A stretch of 64,000 nt of DNA from Mycolicibacterium arabiense (GTDB taxonomy: Bacteria; Actinomycetota; Actinomycetes; Mycobacteriales; Mycobacteriaceae). The stretch covers positions 496,001-560,000 of the forward strand of contig NZ_AP022593.1 in assembly GCF_010731815.2 (NCBI RefSeq). Reading direction: 5' to 3'. The notes beneath the pieces were generated by a model. The model saw only the letters and a program-made list of their open reading frames with translations, ran no database searches and was not told the origin of the DNA. Positions 8,451 through 16,789 of this stretch are shown here, piece after piece (position 1 is the stretch's first letter; each line of letters opens with the position of its first letter). The position numbers and the translations under genes are program-made.

Positions 8451-8463
8451 TTAGGCAGGCTAA
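8451..8463 (-). promoter_or_regulatory. Weak IdeR-like inverted repeat between bfrA and the MFS gene
   Basis: TTAG-GCAGG-CTAA, an inverted repeat with 4-bp arms. Aligned to the 19-bp IdeR consensus it matches only about 12 positions, so it is a weak candidate. Confidence 0.25.
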
Positions 8464-8482
8464 AAGAGTTACCGCCGCGTCG

Positions 8483-8962
8483 TCACTGTGGCGGACGCGA
8501 CACGCACTGCGCGGCGTACAGCTGCTCGCCCAGCTTGTTCATCAGCTCGAGCTGAGTCTCCAAGTAGTCGACGTGCATTTCCTCGTCGGCGATGATCGCC
8601 TCGAAGATGTTGGCGGTGGTGCTGTCTTCCTTCTCGCGGCAGAAGACGATCGCCGGCTTGAGGCGGGCGAGGACCTCGTACTCGATGGCGAGGTCGGCCT
8701 CGAACTGCTCGCGCAGCGTCTGCCCGACCCGCAGCGACGCCAGCCGCTGATAGTTCGGCAGGCCGTTGAGCATCAGGATGCGATTGGTCAAGGTTTCCGC
8801 GTGCCGCATTTCCTCGAATGACTCGTCGCGGGTGTGCTTCGCCAATTCGGTGAAACCCCAGTGCTCCTGCATCTTGGAATGCAGGAAATACTGATTGATG
8901 GCGGTGAGTTCGCTCGTCAATTGCTCATTCAGGAGCTTGATGATCTCGGAATCGCCTTGCAT
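8483..8962 (-). CDS. bfrA: Bacterioferritin BfrA
   Basis: 159 residues, the usual length. The four-helix ferritin core carries the ferroxidase ligands: Glu18 (TSELTAINQYF), Glu51 and His54 with the haem-binding Met52 (FEEMRHAETL), Glu94, and Glu127/His130 (IADEEMHVDYLE). It stores iron as a 24-mer with haem at the subunit dimer interface. The start ATG 8962 has AGGAG six bases before it; an upstream in-frame extension is not conserved. Two IdeR boxes lie 170-250 bases upstream in the region shared with the divergent bfd gene. This agrees with IdeR-Fe activation known for bfrA in M. tuberculosis. Confidence 0.93.
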   Translation of the reverse strand: MQGDSEIIKLLNEQLTSELTAINQYFLHSKMQEHWGFTELAKHTRDESFEEMRHAETLTNRILMLNGLPNYQRLASLRVGQTLREQFEADLAIEYEVLARLKPAIVFCREKEDSTTANIFEAIIADEEMHVDYLETQLELMNKLGEQLYAAQCVSRPPQ

Positions 8963-9131
8963 GGTGGCTCCTCGAGCACCTCGACGGCCGGAGCCGGCGC
9001 GGTGCCATCGCTGGGGTTCGTCGCAGGGTTGCGCACTGGGCCGGGGGCTGGCCGGCACCCCTCAATCTAGTGCACCCACACCACGGGACGCGACTGCGAA
9101 ACTCGGCATTTTGGCCCGTTCACGTGCGACG

Positions 9132-9150
9132 TTTGGTAAGGCAAACCTCT
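9132..9150 (-). promoter_or_regulatory. IdeR box proximal to bfrA
   Basis: TTTGGTAAGGCAAACCTCT matches 14 of 19 positions of the IdeR consensus TWAGGTTAGSCTWACCTWA. It lies 170 bases upstream of the bfrA ATG. Tandem IdeR boxes upstream of bfrA are known in M. tuberculosis. Confidence 0.55.
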
Positions 9151-9195
9151 GAATCGCGGGTTTGCGGGGCCGGGTTATGGACTGGCTAGCCTGAG

Positions 9196-9214
9196 TAAGG
9201 TTAGACTGGGCTAA
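9196..9214. promoter_or_regulatory. IdeR box distal to bfrA, proximal to bfd
   Basis: TAAGGTTAGACTGGGCTAA matches 15 of 19 consensus positions, with a full left half AAGGTTAG. The spacing to the box at 9132 is 64 bases. It lies between the divergent bfrA and bfd genes and may act on both. Confidence 0.55.
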
Positions 9215-9386
9215 CTTGAAGGCGGCGCTGCCCGTGATCCACGTACGGCGCCCTCGAAGTGAGGCGGAACCATGGACGCGGACCGGAGCCACTCGTGGTT
9301 CGCGCCGCGCGCCGCCCAATTCTCGTGCACCGCCGAAATGGCCGATGAATTCGAGCGGCGTCGAATTGATGCGCGCCACTTTCCAG
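9215..9386. other. Remainder of the bfrA-bfd intergenic region
   Basis: The whole gene-free stretch runs from 8963 to 9423 (461 bases). Apart from the two IdeR boxes and the palindrome at 9387, I see no credible coding sequence or RNA gene. The short open frames across it lack ribosome sites and family resemblance. Confidence 0.5.
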
Positions 9387-9404
9387 CGAATGGCGCGCCA
9401 TTCG
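9387..9404. repeat. Perfect 18-bp palindrome upstream of bfd
   Basis: CGAATGGCGCGCCATTCG is a perfect palindrome ending 19 bases before the bfd ATG. It could be an operator for a dimeric regulator, or form a hairpin in the bfd leader that would mask the start region. It does not resemble an IdeR box. Confidence 0.5.
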
Positions 9405-9423
9405 AAATGGCACGGGGCCGCTG

Positions 9424-9618
9424 ATGTTCGTTTGCCTGTGCACCGGCGTCACGAGCCAGGTGGTCACCGATCTCGTAGCCGGCGGGGCGTCCACGTCACG
9501 GCAGATAGCCGACGCGTGCGGTGCGGGTTCTGACTGTGGTCGATGCAAGCGCACCGTGCGGTCGATCATCGCTGCCAGCGCGCAGCGCCGGGATTGCCCC
9601 GTCCACGCGGGGCGCTAG
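9424..9618 (+). CDS. bfd: Bacterioferritin-associated ferredoxin
   Basis: 64 residues. It has the four cysteines of the BFD [2Fe-2S] fold, CLC near the N-terminus (MFVCLCTGVT) and CGRC (GSDCGRCKRT, about residues 37-42), and ends in a basic helix and a final Cys-containing tail. Bfd reduces the haem of bacterioferritin to release stored iron. It is divergent from bfrA over a region with two IdeR boxes, so storage and release genes could be controlled together by iron. It is convergent with the crotonase gene, with one base between the stops. Confidence 0.85.
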   Translation: MFVCLCTGVTSQVVTDLVAGGASTSRQIADACGAGSDCGRCKRTVRSIIAASAQRRDCPVHAGR

Positions 9619-9619
9619 C

Positions 9620-10378
9620 TCACTGCGTCTTGCGCTCGGCGAAGTCCGACAGCGCGTCGGCGTTGGCGACCGACCCGAGCAGCACCTCGAATTTGGCGTA
9701 CTCGCGTCTGGCGGCTTCGGCGATCGCGTCACGGGTGGGGTCGACGATCGTCTCCTTGACCGCCATGAGGCTCGGGATCGACCGCGAGGCCAGTACCGCG
9801 GCGTGACGCCCGGCCTCGGCCATCAGGTCCTCCGGGTCGCACAACTTCCAGGCGAGCCCCATCCGCAGAGCCTCGTCGGCGTCGACCCATTCCGACGACA
9901 GCAGCATCCAAGCGGCATTCTGCCGACCGATGAGCCGCGGCAGCAGATAGGACGAGGCCGCCTCGGGGGCAACCCCAAGGCTGGTGAACGGGCACTTCAG
10001 CCGTGCATTCGACGCCATGAACACCAGGTCGGCATAGCCGAGGATGGTCGCGCCGATGCCCACCCCCAGCCCGTTGACGGCCAGGATGAGCGGCTTGCGC
10101 AGCGCGGTGAGTGCCTCGATCATGCCGGGGAAGCCGTGTTCACCGGACTGGAAGTCCGGATCGGTGATGCGGGCCTGCATCTCGACCAGGTCGTTGCCCG
10201 CCGAGAAGGCCCTTCCGGTTCCCGTGAGCACCACGACCGCAACGTCCGGGTCGGCGTCTGCGTCGCGCAACGCCACGGTCGTCGCGTCGTACAGCGCCTC
10301 GTTGAACGCGTTGAGCGCCTCCGGCCGGTTCAGGGTGAGGGTACGGACGCCGCCGTCGTCGTCGATCTGCACGAGCAC
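9620..10378 (-). CDS. Enoyl-CoA hydratase/isomerase (crotonase) family protein
   Basis: 252 residues. It has the crotonase N-terminal strand turn (TLTLNRPEALNAFN), oxyanion-hole segments (GRAFSAGNDL at about residues 55-64 and NGLGVGIGATILGYADL at about 99-115) and the second acid in GVAPEAASS. The first hydratase Glu (usually in GGGCEL) appears to be replaced by Ala-Thr, while the second Glu is kept. That pattern is more typical of enoyl-CoA isomerases than hydratases. It lies 42 bases downstream of the EthD-like gene on the same strand. Confidence 0.75.
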   Translation of the reverse strand: MLVQIDDDGGVRTLTLNRPEALNAFNEALYDATTVALRDADADPDVAVVVLTGTGRAFSAGNDLVEMQARITDPDFQSGEHGFPGMIEALTALRKPLILAVNGLGVGIGATILGYADLVFMASNARLKCPFTSLGVAPEAASSYLLPRLIGRQNAAWMLLSSEWVDADEALRMGLAWKLCDPEDLMAEAGRHAAVLASRSIPSLMAVKETIVDPTRDAIAEAARREYAKFEVLLGSVANADALSDFAERKTQ

Positions 10379-10420
10379 GCTCGCAGCGTAAGCGGCGGCG
10401 CCTGCCCGACCGGGGCCGGG

Positions 10421-11131
10421 TCAGGTGCCGGCGTCCGCCAAGAACGGGCTGCGCAGGAGGTAGCGGCTGGTGGGCACGGTGTCGACGTTCTCGTTGGCGC
10501 CGAACGCCGCCGTGCTCGCCATCATCCGGGACATCCGGTCGCTGAGTTCGGCGTCGTCGGCTGCCCCGAAGAAGGCGTGCAGGTCGCGCGTCGCCTCGAT
10601 GGGGAAGTTCTCCTCCACGATCGCGGACACGTGCGGCGCGTCGGGCGTGAGTGCCCGCACGACGGTGTTCTGGGTGTAGCCGAACGTCGACTGCGTCGCC
10701 ATGGCGACCGGCGTGTGGTCGACGTGCCACCGGTCGAGCCAGGTCGCGGCGTCGAGGTGCTCGGGCCGGCGCAGCAGTGCGACGTTCGCCAGACCGGGCG
10801 TGCGCTCCCCCAACTCGTCGGGCGGAGCCACTGGGACCGACTCGGTGACGAGATACGCTGCGAGACGGTCGCATTCGCGATCGAGAGTGGCGATCGCGGC
10901 ACGGGTGGGCAGCCCGTAGTACTGCTGGGTCCAGATGGTGACCACCGCGACCACCGGCGGATCGAGCGTCGTGAGCGTCATGAACGAATCGCGCACCGCG
11001 TCGTCGCGTACGTTGACGGCGAGCCCGGCCAGGCCGAGGTCGAGGAGCTCCTCGCCGACCTCGCCGCGCAACCGGTCGCACCACGTCTGGTCGGCATCCG
11101 GGGTGCGCAGTGTCACGATCAGCTTCTCCAC
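10421..11131 (-). CDS. EthD domain-like protein
   Basis: 236 residues. The C-terminal half reads WLDRWHVDHTPVAMATQSTF, an EthD-type dimeric alpha/beta-barrel signature, followed by a VEENFPIEATRDLHAFFGA block. The N-terminal half looks like a second, weaker repeat of the same fold. Such proteins are found with oxidative degradation enzymes; the activity is usually undefined. It is transcribed towards the crotonase gene and divergent from the FUSC gene, 62 bases away. I infer a small two-gene operon with the crotonase. Confidence 0.6.
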   Translation of the reverse strand: MEKLIVTLRTPDADQTWCDRLRGEVGEELLDLGLAGLAVNVRDDAVRDSFMTLTTLDPPVVAVVTIWTQQYYGLPTRAAIATLDRECDRLAAYLVTESVPVAPPDELGERTPGLANVALLRRPEHLDAATWLDRWHVDHTPVAMATQSTFGYTQNTVVRALTPDAPHVSAIVEENFPIEATRDLHAFFGAADDAELSDRMSRMMASTAAFGANENVDTVPTSRYLLRSPFLADAGT

Positions 11132-11193
11132 GAATCGAACCTACCGACCGGCAATGATGGGTTGGCAGGCGCGGTCGGGGTAGAAAGGTGGCC

Positions 11194-13206
11194 GTGATCA
11201 AGGGTCTGGCGCTGCGGCCGAGCGTGCCGGACTTCGGTGCGGTCGCGCGGAGCTTGCTGGGCGTGCTCGTGATCGCCGCGATCGGACTGTGGGTCGTGGG
11301 TCCGACCGCCGCCATGGCGGCCGCAGGCGCGGCCACCATCGCGGGCGCGACCGCGCTACAGGACAGTCCGCACGGCCGGATCCCGCTCGTGGTCGGGGTG
11401 TCGGTGGCCATGGGGCTTGCGGTGCTCGTCGGGGCGTCGACGTCGGCGTACTCGATGCCGTTCATCGCAGTCGTCGCCGTCGGCTGCTTCCTGGCTGGGC
11501 TGGCGTGGGCGGCGGGCACGAACCCGGGACTGATCGCAGCGGCGGCCGCCGTGCTGCTCGTCACCGCTCCGCCCGTGCCGCCGACCTGGACGACGGTGTC
11601 GGCGTCCGTCCTGCTCGCCGTCGTCGGCGGGCTGGCCCAGGCCGCCTTGATCGGGTTGTGGCCGCGCCGGCGTTGGCGCGTGCAGCGCGAGGCACTGACC
11701 CGCGCCTACCGCTCACTGGCCGCGGACGCTCGAGCGCTCGCCGCCGATCCGTCTGGGCACATCGAACAGGAACCGCTGCGGGCGCTGCGCGAGGCCTTCA
11801 CGTTCACCCACGGCCAGGCCGTGCGGCACCCGCTCGCCTACCGCGCCTGGTACGGCCTGCCGGAGCGGATTGCCGTCACACTGGCCGCGCTGGCCGGGCG
11901 GTCGCGCGGCGACAACGGCGTGTCGAGCGTGCTCGCCGCTGCCGCCGACGTGCTCGATGCGGTGTCCCGTCCCACCCGGGCCAACGCGAAGGCGACCGGG
12001 TACGCGATGGGTCGCTTCGATGCGGTCGCGGCCAGCACCGCTGAGCTTGAATCACCATTGGTGCGGCGGCTTTCCGCACAGCTGAGGGATGCCGCTGCGT
12101 TGCGGTTCGGGGACGGGTCGGCCGACGTTGTTCCGGCGGGCAGGAGCGAAGCCAACGGGGGCGTGCAGCATAGCCCCGGCCTGGTCGGGACCTTGGCGCA
12201 CGCCGTGGCGATGATCCGCGACCAGTTGAGCGCGGAGTCGCCGGTGATGCGGCACGCCATCCGCCTCGGGCTCGCGGCGGGGTGTGGCGTCGCCATCGCC
12301 CGCGTCGCCGAGGTCGCGCACGGCTACTGGATTCCGCTGACGGTCGTGATGGTGCTGCGGCCGGAGACGGCCCACACCTACACGCGGTGCGCCGGGCGGG
12401 TGGCGGGCAACGTCGCCGGGGTGATCCTGGCGACCGGCATCGCGCTGGTGCTGCACCCGGCAGGACTGTTCGCCGCGGTGTTCGCCGTCGTGCTGCTCGG
12501 CGTCGCGTACGCGGTGTCCGGCTGGGGGTACGTGGCGGTCAGCGCCGCACTGGCCGCGGCCATCGTGTTCTTCGTCGACGTCTCCGGGGCGGCCAGCCTG
12601 GCGACCATGGGCGACCGCGTCCTGGCGACGCTGATCGGTGGTGTGCTCGCCGTGCTGGCTCACGTCGCGCTCCCCGACCGCGACGACGTCCGGCTGCGGC
12701 AACGCGCCGGCGAACTGCTCAAGGCCGAGATCGACTACGCCGCAACGGTCATCAAGGCCTCGGTGCACGACGTCGACCGACCCGGCGAGATGGTGGCGTC
12801 GTCGTGGGAGCGCGCGTTCCGGGCCAGGGCGGCGTTCGAGGCGGCGGCGGCGAGCGGCCTGATGAACGACAGGCACCTGCGCCGCTGGCTCAGCTCTTAC
12901 CGTGCCGGGCTGAACGCGGTGACAGCGTCGTGCACGGCGCTCGAGGCGAACCTGCCCGCCCGGCGCGCTGCCACGACGAGCACGGCGCTGCGCAGTGCGG
13001 TCGACGAGTTCGTCGAGGCGCTGCGCGGTGACCCGCAGACCGCAGGCTCGCCATGGACGCTGGACGTCGACGTGTTGACCGCAGCAGCCGCCCGGGTGCG
13101 CGCGGAACTCTCCGACGTCGACGACGCGTCGGCGCGGGTGTTGTTGACCGAGATCGATGCCGTCACCGAACGGCTGGTCGACATCGCCACGGCGATCCCC
13201 GACTGA
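11194..13206 (+). CDS. FUSC-family membrane protein (aromatic acid/fusaric acid exporter-like)
   Basis: About 670 residues, built as two repeats of membrane plus cytoplasmic parts. Hydrophobic bundles lie at roughly residues 15-155 and 335-490, separated and followed by helical cytoplasmic domains. The second bundle has the FUSC-like block HGYWIPLTVVMVLRPETAHTY. Members are thought to export aromatic acids or similar compounds. GTG 11194 is chosen because AAAGG lies five bases before it; GTG 11188 would overlap that site. It stands alone between the EthD-like gene (divergent) and the thioesterase (convergent). Confidence 0.7.
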   Translation: MIKGLALRPSVPDFGAVARSLLGVLVIAAIGLWVVGPTAAMAAAGAATIAGATALQDSPHGRIPLVVGVSVAMGLAVLVGASTSAYSMPFIAVVAVGCFLAGLAWAAGTNPGLIAAAAAVLLVTAPPVPPTWTTVSASVLLAVVGGLAQAALIGLWPRRRWRVQREALTRAYRSLAADARALAADPSGHIEQEPLRALREAFTFTHGQAVRHPLAYRAWYGLPERIAVTLAALAGRSRGDNGVSSVLAAAADVLDAVSRPTRANAKATGYAMGRFDAVAASTAELESPLVRRLSAQLRDAAALRFGDGSADVVPAGRSEANGGVQHSPGLVGTLAHAVAMIRDQLSAESPVMRHAIRLGLAAGCGVAIARVAEVAHGYWIPLTVVMVLRPETAHTYTRCAGRVAGNVAGVILATGIALVLHPAGLFAAVFAVVLLGVAYAVSGWGYVAVSAALAAAIVFFVDVSGAASLATMGDRVLATLIGGVLAVLAHVALPDRDDVRLRQRAGELLKAEIDYAATVIKASVHDVDRPGEMVASSWERAFRARAAFEAAAASGLMNDRHLRRWLSSYRAGLNAVTASCTALEANLPARRAATTSTALRSAVDEFVEALRGDPQTAGSPWTLDVDVLTAAAARVRAELSDVDDASARVLLTEIDAVTERLVDIATAIPD

Positions 13207-13227
13207 CGCCGGCTCCGCACACCTGGG

Positions 13228-13845
13228 TCAGCGCGCCCACTTCGGGGTGATGAATACGCCCTCGGCCTCGACGGTGACGCCGTCGGCGTCGGCGATGTGG
13301 CCGACCGCGAACGTCTTGACGCCCTCGGTTCGCACGATCCTGGCCTCGGTGTGCAGATCGCCCAGTGGCGTCGTGCGGAGGTAGCGCATGGAGATCGTGC
13401 CGGTGAGGCGCGGGTTCTGCGCGGAACTCGCGGCTTCACCGAGCACGTGGTCGAGGATCAGTGCCGAGACGCCCCCGTGCACGTGGCCGGGCGGACCCTC
13501 GTAGGCGGCACCGAGGTGGAAGTCGGCGTGAATGCCGCCGTCGGCCGAACGCCGCATCACCAGCGGCGGCGCGATGGGGTTGCGCAGCCCGATCACCGGG
13601 TTGCCCCAGGGCATCTGGCCGCCCTCGGACAACCGCACGCCGAACGGTCCGTCGAGTTGGGCGCTCCGCAGCCGGGCGGTGATCGCGTCGATCTCCGCCT
13701 TGGCGGTCGCCACGACGTCGGCGTCGACCTCCGTGCGGATGGTGGCGTCGATCAGTTCCCTGACGGAGTCGGTGAACGGCCCGAACACGCCGCGCAGCCG
13801 CTCGACCTCTTCGCCGTTGAGGTTCTGGACGGTGAACTCGACCAT
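13228..13845 (-). CDS. PaaI-type hotdog-fold thioesterase
   Basis: 205 residues. The C-terminal 120 residues are a hotdog domain with the HGG-type helix start GHVHGGVSALILDHVLGEA and the strand TGTISMRYLRTTPLGDLHTEA. It should hydrolyse acyl-CoA thioesters in the cytoplasm. The N-terminal 80 residues form a helical extension. The ATG at 13845 has no ribosome site, and a perfect KstR-type palindrome ends nine bases upstream. A leaderless, KstR-repressed transcript is therefore likely. Steroid side-chain or ring CoA-thioesters are a possible substrate class (inference). Confidence 0.75.
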   Translation of the reverse strand: MVEFTVQNLNGEEVERLRGVFGPFTDSVRELIDATIRTEVDADVVATAKAEIDAITARLRSAQLDGPFGVRLSEGGQMPWGNPVIGLRNPIAPPLVMRRSADGGIHADFHLGAAYEGPPGHVHGGVSALILDHVLGEAASSAQNPRLTGTISMRYLRTTPLGDLHTEARIVRTEGVKTFAVGHIADADGVTVEAEGVFITPKWAR

Positions 13846-13853
13846 GAACGAAC

Positions 13854-13867
13854 TAGAACACGTTCTA
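13854..13867 (-). promoter_or_regulatory. KstR-type operator before the thioesterase
   Basis: TAGAACACGTTCTA has 6-bp arms (TAGAAC/GTTCTA) around two centre bases and meets TNNAACNNGTTNNA exactly. It sits nine bases upstream of the thioesterase ATG, so a bound repressor would cover the core promoter. The TetR gene ending at 13882 is co-directional and upstream. Confidence 0.65.
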
Positions 13868-13881
13868 TCCGCGGTGTCGAA

Positions 13882-14451
13882 TCACCGTCCGACCGGCGCA
13901 TCCCCGACGAGCAGCTGCCGGATCACCGGCCGCGCCCAGGCGATGAGTTCGTCGTGACCGAGGTTGGCCACCGCGGGGTTGGCCAGCACGTACCTGGTGG
14001 TGGCGAGCCCGATGATGAACGCGCCCATCAGCCCGGCCCGCTGCGCGTGATGGTCCGGGGCCACGGCGGCCAGCGCCGGTGCGACCTGCGTCGCGAACAC
14101 CTTCCGCATCGCGTCGGCAGCCGTCGGGCTGGTCATCGCGGCGCGTAGCAGTGCGACGAACGTGGCGTCGTCCTCCCAGACCGCGAAGAACCTCGGCAAC
14201 AGGGCGTCGGCGATCTGGTCGGCGTCCACCCCGGTCAGGTCGGGCAGGTCGATGGTGAAGTCGGCGGCGGCGGCGAACAGGTCCTGCTTGCTGCCGAAGT
14301 ACCGGATCACGAGCGCGGCGTCGACGCCCACGTCGGCGGCTATCGCGCGCAGTGTCGTGCGATCGAAGCCGTCCGTCCCGAATCGCGCGCGGGCCGCGGC
14401 CAGGATGTCGGCGCGGGTTCCGGTGGCGTTGCGGGGGCGGGTGGTGGCCAT
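13882..14451 (-). CDS. TetR family transcriptional regulator
   Basis: 189 residues. The N-terminal DNA-binding helices are ADILAAARARFGTDGFDRTTLRAIAADVGVDAALVIRYFGSKQDLF in outline (residues 15-60), ending in the family signature RYFGSK. The C-terminal part is a helical ligand-binding and dimer domain. ATG 14451 is chosen because upstream in-frame sequence does not continue the family. It is divergent from an FAD monooxygenase with two GTTGA/TCAAC-type repeats in between, so autoregulation and control of the monooxygenase are likely. It lies upstream of, and may read into, the thioesterase. Confidence 0.85.
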   Translation of the reverse strand: MATTRPRNATGTRADILAAARARFGTDGFDRTTLRAIAADVGVDAALVIRYFGSKQDLFAAAADFTIDLPDLTGVDADQIADALLPRFFAVWEDDATFVALLRAAMTSPTAADAMRKVFATQVAPALAAVAPDHHAQRAGLMGAFIIGLATTRYVLANPAVANLGHDELIAWARPVIRQLLVGDAPVGR

Positions 14452-14474
14452 GGAGACAGCATAAGTCGCCCATC

Positions 14475-14524
14475 GTTGACAACTCCGGCACCGCGACCTA
14501 GCGTCTAAGTCATCAACCGTTGAT
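14475..14524. promoter_or_regulatory. Operator pair in the TetR-monooxygenase divergent region
   Basis: ATCAACCGTTGAT (14512-14524) is a perfect inverted repeat around one base, just before the monooxygenase ribosome site (TTTAGGAG). GTTGACAAC (14475-14483) is a smaller palindrome with the same GTTGA half-site. The two sites straddle the divergent promoters, as expected for TetR control. Confidence 0.5.
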
Positions 14525-14536
14525 TTAGGAGTTTCG

Positions 14537-16069
14537 ATGACCCGCACCGAAGACCTCCCCGTCCTCATCGTCGGCGCCGGTCCCACGGGACTCACCGCCG
14601 CCGTGGAACTGGCCCGCCTCGGCGTCGGCGTCCGGATCATCGACAAGGCACCGGCACCCTCGTCGACGTCACGGGCACTCGGCATCCAGGCCAGGACACT
14701 CGAGCTGCTCCGGCCCCGCGGCATCGCCGACGAGCTGCTGTCGCTGGGCAACCCCGTGCGCGCCACCGCTCTGCACGCCGGTGGCCAGCGCCTCGGCGGC
14801 ATCGAGTTCGGCACCATGGCAAGTGAATTCGACTACATCCTGATGCTAGCGCAATCCGAAACCGAACGCCTGCTGGCCGAACACGCGGCGGCGCTAGGCG
14901 TCACGGTGGAACGCGGCGTCGAGTTCGTCGGCCTGGACCAGGGCGACGACGTCCGGGTGGTGGTGCGCGACCAGGACGGACACTCCGGCACCATCGCAGC
15001 GTCGTACGTCATCGCCGCCGACGGATCGCACAGCCCGGTCCGCAAGGCGCTCGGTCTACCGTTCGAGGGGCGGTCGCTCCCCCAGGACTACGTGCTCGGC
15101 GACGTGCGCCTGTCGGGTGATCTACCCGATGACCAACTGTCGATCTTCCTCGCCGCGAACGGCTTCCTTGCAGTGTTCCCGATGGGTGGTGACCGGTTCC
15201 GGTTCATGGCCACCGACCCCGAGGGCATCACGGGTGACGCCGCCGAGCCGACGCTGGCCGACGTGCAGGCGCTCTACGACCGCACCGTGCACGTTCCGGC
15301 TCGCTGCCACGATCTGGCCTGGAGTTCGCGGTTCCGGATCAACAGCAGGCACATGACGACGTTGCGATCGGGGCGGGTGTTCTTCGGCGGCGACGCCGCC
15401 CACGTGCACAGCCCGGCAGGCGGGCAGGGCATGAACGCCGGGATCCAGGACATGATCAACCTGTCCTGGAAACTCGCGATGGTGCTGCGAGGCAGCGCCC
15501 GCCCGGAACTGCTCGACACCTATGGGTCCGACCGGCTGCCGGTGATCCGCCAACTGGTCGCGATGACCGAGCGCGCCACCAAGGCGTTCAACTCGACCAA
15601 TCCCGTCGTGCACGGTCTGCTGGTGCGTGCCGTGCCGAAACTGGTGCGGCGCAACCGGGTTCAGGTCGTGGCGGCGCCGCGGCTGGGGCAGATCGCCGCG
15701 TCCTACCGTGGGGCGCCACTGGCCCGCGGTGGCGGCCGGCTGGGTGCGCTGCGGGCCGGTGACCGCGTTCCGGATCTGCGCCTGCCCGAAGGGCGGCTCT
15801 ACGACCTGCTGGATCCGGTGTCGCCGACCCTGCTCGTCGATGGTGCAGACGAGCTCCGCCGCGTCTGCGAGCTGTGGACGGGCGTCCTGCCGGTGCGCAG
15901 CGTCACGCTGCCCGACGCGATGGCCGCGGGACCCGCATGGCTGCTGGTGCGCCCCGACGGCTACCTCGCCGCGGCGGGTGGCCCAGCCGACGGGCGTCGG
16001 CTCGGGCGATGGCTGGAGCACTGGTTGCAGCCGGCCGGCGCCGAAGTCGCGGCCCCCGCGCCCCGCTAG
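14537..16069 (+). CDS. FAD-dependent aromatic/ring monooxygenase (class A flavoprotein)
   Basis: 510 residues. The dinucleotide fold LIVGAGPTGLTAAVELARLG is at residues 9-28, the conserved DGSHSPVRKALG (about 158-169) is present, and the second FAD motif is FFGGDAAHVHSPAGGQGMN (about 278-296). A C-terminal thioredoxin-like domain (about residues 400-505) is typical of phenol-hydroxylase-like members of this group. It should hydroxylate an aromatic or polyketide-like substrate with NAD(P)H and O2. AGGAG lies six bases before ATG. The palindromic operator and divergent TetR gene indicate induction by a small aromatic ligand. Confidence 0.85.
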   Translation: MTRTEDLPVLIVGAGPTGLTAAVELARLGVGVRIIDKAPAPSSTSRALGIQARTLELLRPRGIADELLSLGNPVRATALHAGGQRLGGIEFGTMASEFDYILMLAQSETERLLAEHAAALGVTVERGVEFVGLDQGDDVRVVVRDQDGHSGTIAASYVIAADGSHSPVRKALGLPFEGRSLPQDYVLGDVRLSGDLPDDQLSIFLAANGFLAVFPMGGDRFRFMATDPEGITGDAAEPTLADVQALYDRTVHVPARCHDLAWSSRFRINSRHMTTLRSGRVFFGGDAAHVHSPAGGQGMNAGIQDMINLSWKLAMVLRGSARPELLDTYGSDRLPVIRQLVAMTERATKAFNSTNPVVHGLLVRAVPKLVRRNRVQVVAAPRLGQIAASYRGAPLARGGGRLGALRAGDRVPDLRLPEGRLYDLLDPVSPTLLVDGADELRRVCELWTGVLPVRSVTLPDAMAAGPAWLLVRPDGYLAAAGGPADGRRLGRWLEHWLQPAGAEVAAPAPR

Positions 16070-16710
16070 CCGGCCGCGACCGGGTGACGGCCCGCGGCGG
16101 AGGCGAAGCCCAGCCAGGTGTGCCGGTTGCCCGCCCAGCACCACCCGACCTTGGGCGCGTTCCGGTTGGCGACGCCGTCGCGGCCCGTGCCGTTGCTGAT
16201 CCAGATGGCCGGGGTGCGGGTGTCGAGCGCACCCCCCGGCTTGCGCTTGCGCGAGCCGATGGTCATGAAGCAGTGGTTGCGTTCGAGTGCGCCGGGCTGC
16301 TGGAGCAGCCACGTCAACCCCTCGGTCAGTGTCAGCGGCGTTCGGCCGGCAGCGCTCAGGTCGGGGTCCACCTCGTCGGGGCTCCAGTTCGCGTAGCCGT
16401 CGCCGCGGTCGACGTCGGTCACCACGTAGACGTCGGAGTCCGGCAGTGGGACAACGGCTTCGAACTCGTCGACGTCGCTCATGTCGGTGACCACGAACCC
16501 GGGCTTGCCCGCGTGCCGGAGCAGCGGGGCGAGGGCGGACGCGGGCAGCAGGCCCGGGTGGACGGCGAGCAGGCCCGGTCCTGCCGAGGCGGTGGTGGCG
16601 AGGTTTCGCAACCGGGAGGCGGACAGGCCGGCGCGGTGGTGAAGGTCTAGTTCGACGAGCCGGGCGGCCTGGTCGGCGAGGCTGGGCAGGGCTGAGGTGG
16701 CGGTGACCAT
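16066..16710 (-). CDS. DUF5701-like protein
   Basis: 214 residues from ATG 16710. The strongest features are a central DSDVYVVTDVDRGDGYANWSP segment and a C-terminal block NRNAPKVGWCWAGNRHTWLGFASA, which I associate with the actinobacterial DUF5701 family. No catalytic motif is obvious, and it has neither signal peptide nor membrane segment. Its stop overlaps that of the monooxygenase by three bases (convergent). It is divergent from the GntR gene with 79 bases between starts. Function unknown. Confidence 0.6.
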   Translation of the reverse strand: MVTATSALPSLADQAARLVELDLHHRAGLSASRLRNLATTASAGPGLLAVHPGLLPASALAPLLRHAGKPGFVVTDMSDVDEFEAVVPLPDSDVYVVTDVDRGDGYANWSPDEVDPDLSAAGRTPLTLTEGLTWLLQQPGALERNHCFMTIGSRKRKPGGALDTRTPAIWISNGTGRDGVANRNAPKVGWCWAGNRHTWLGFASAAGRHPVAAG

Positions 16711-16789
16711 GGGGACGCAACGAAGCGGAGCGGCGGGAAAGTTCCTACCATCGTCGCCATCGGCACGACACCCGCACGAGAGGACCGGC

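Noticed and set aside
8963..9423. tRNA or other structured RNA gene in the largest intergenic gap
   Set aside because: No cloverleaf pattern seen; regulatory dyads explain the structure.
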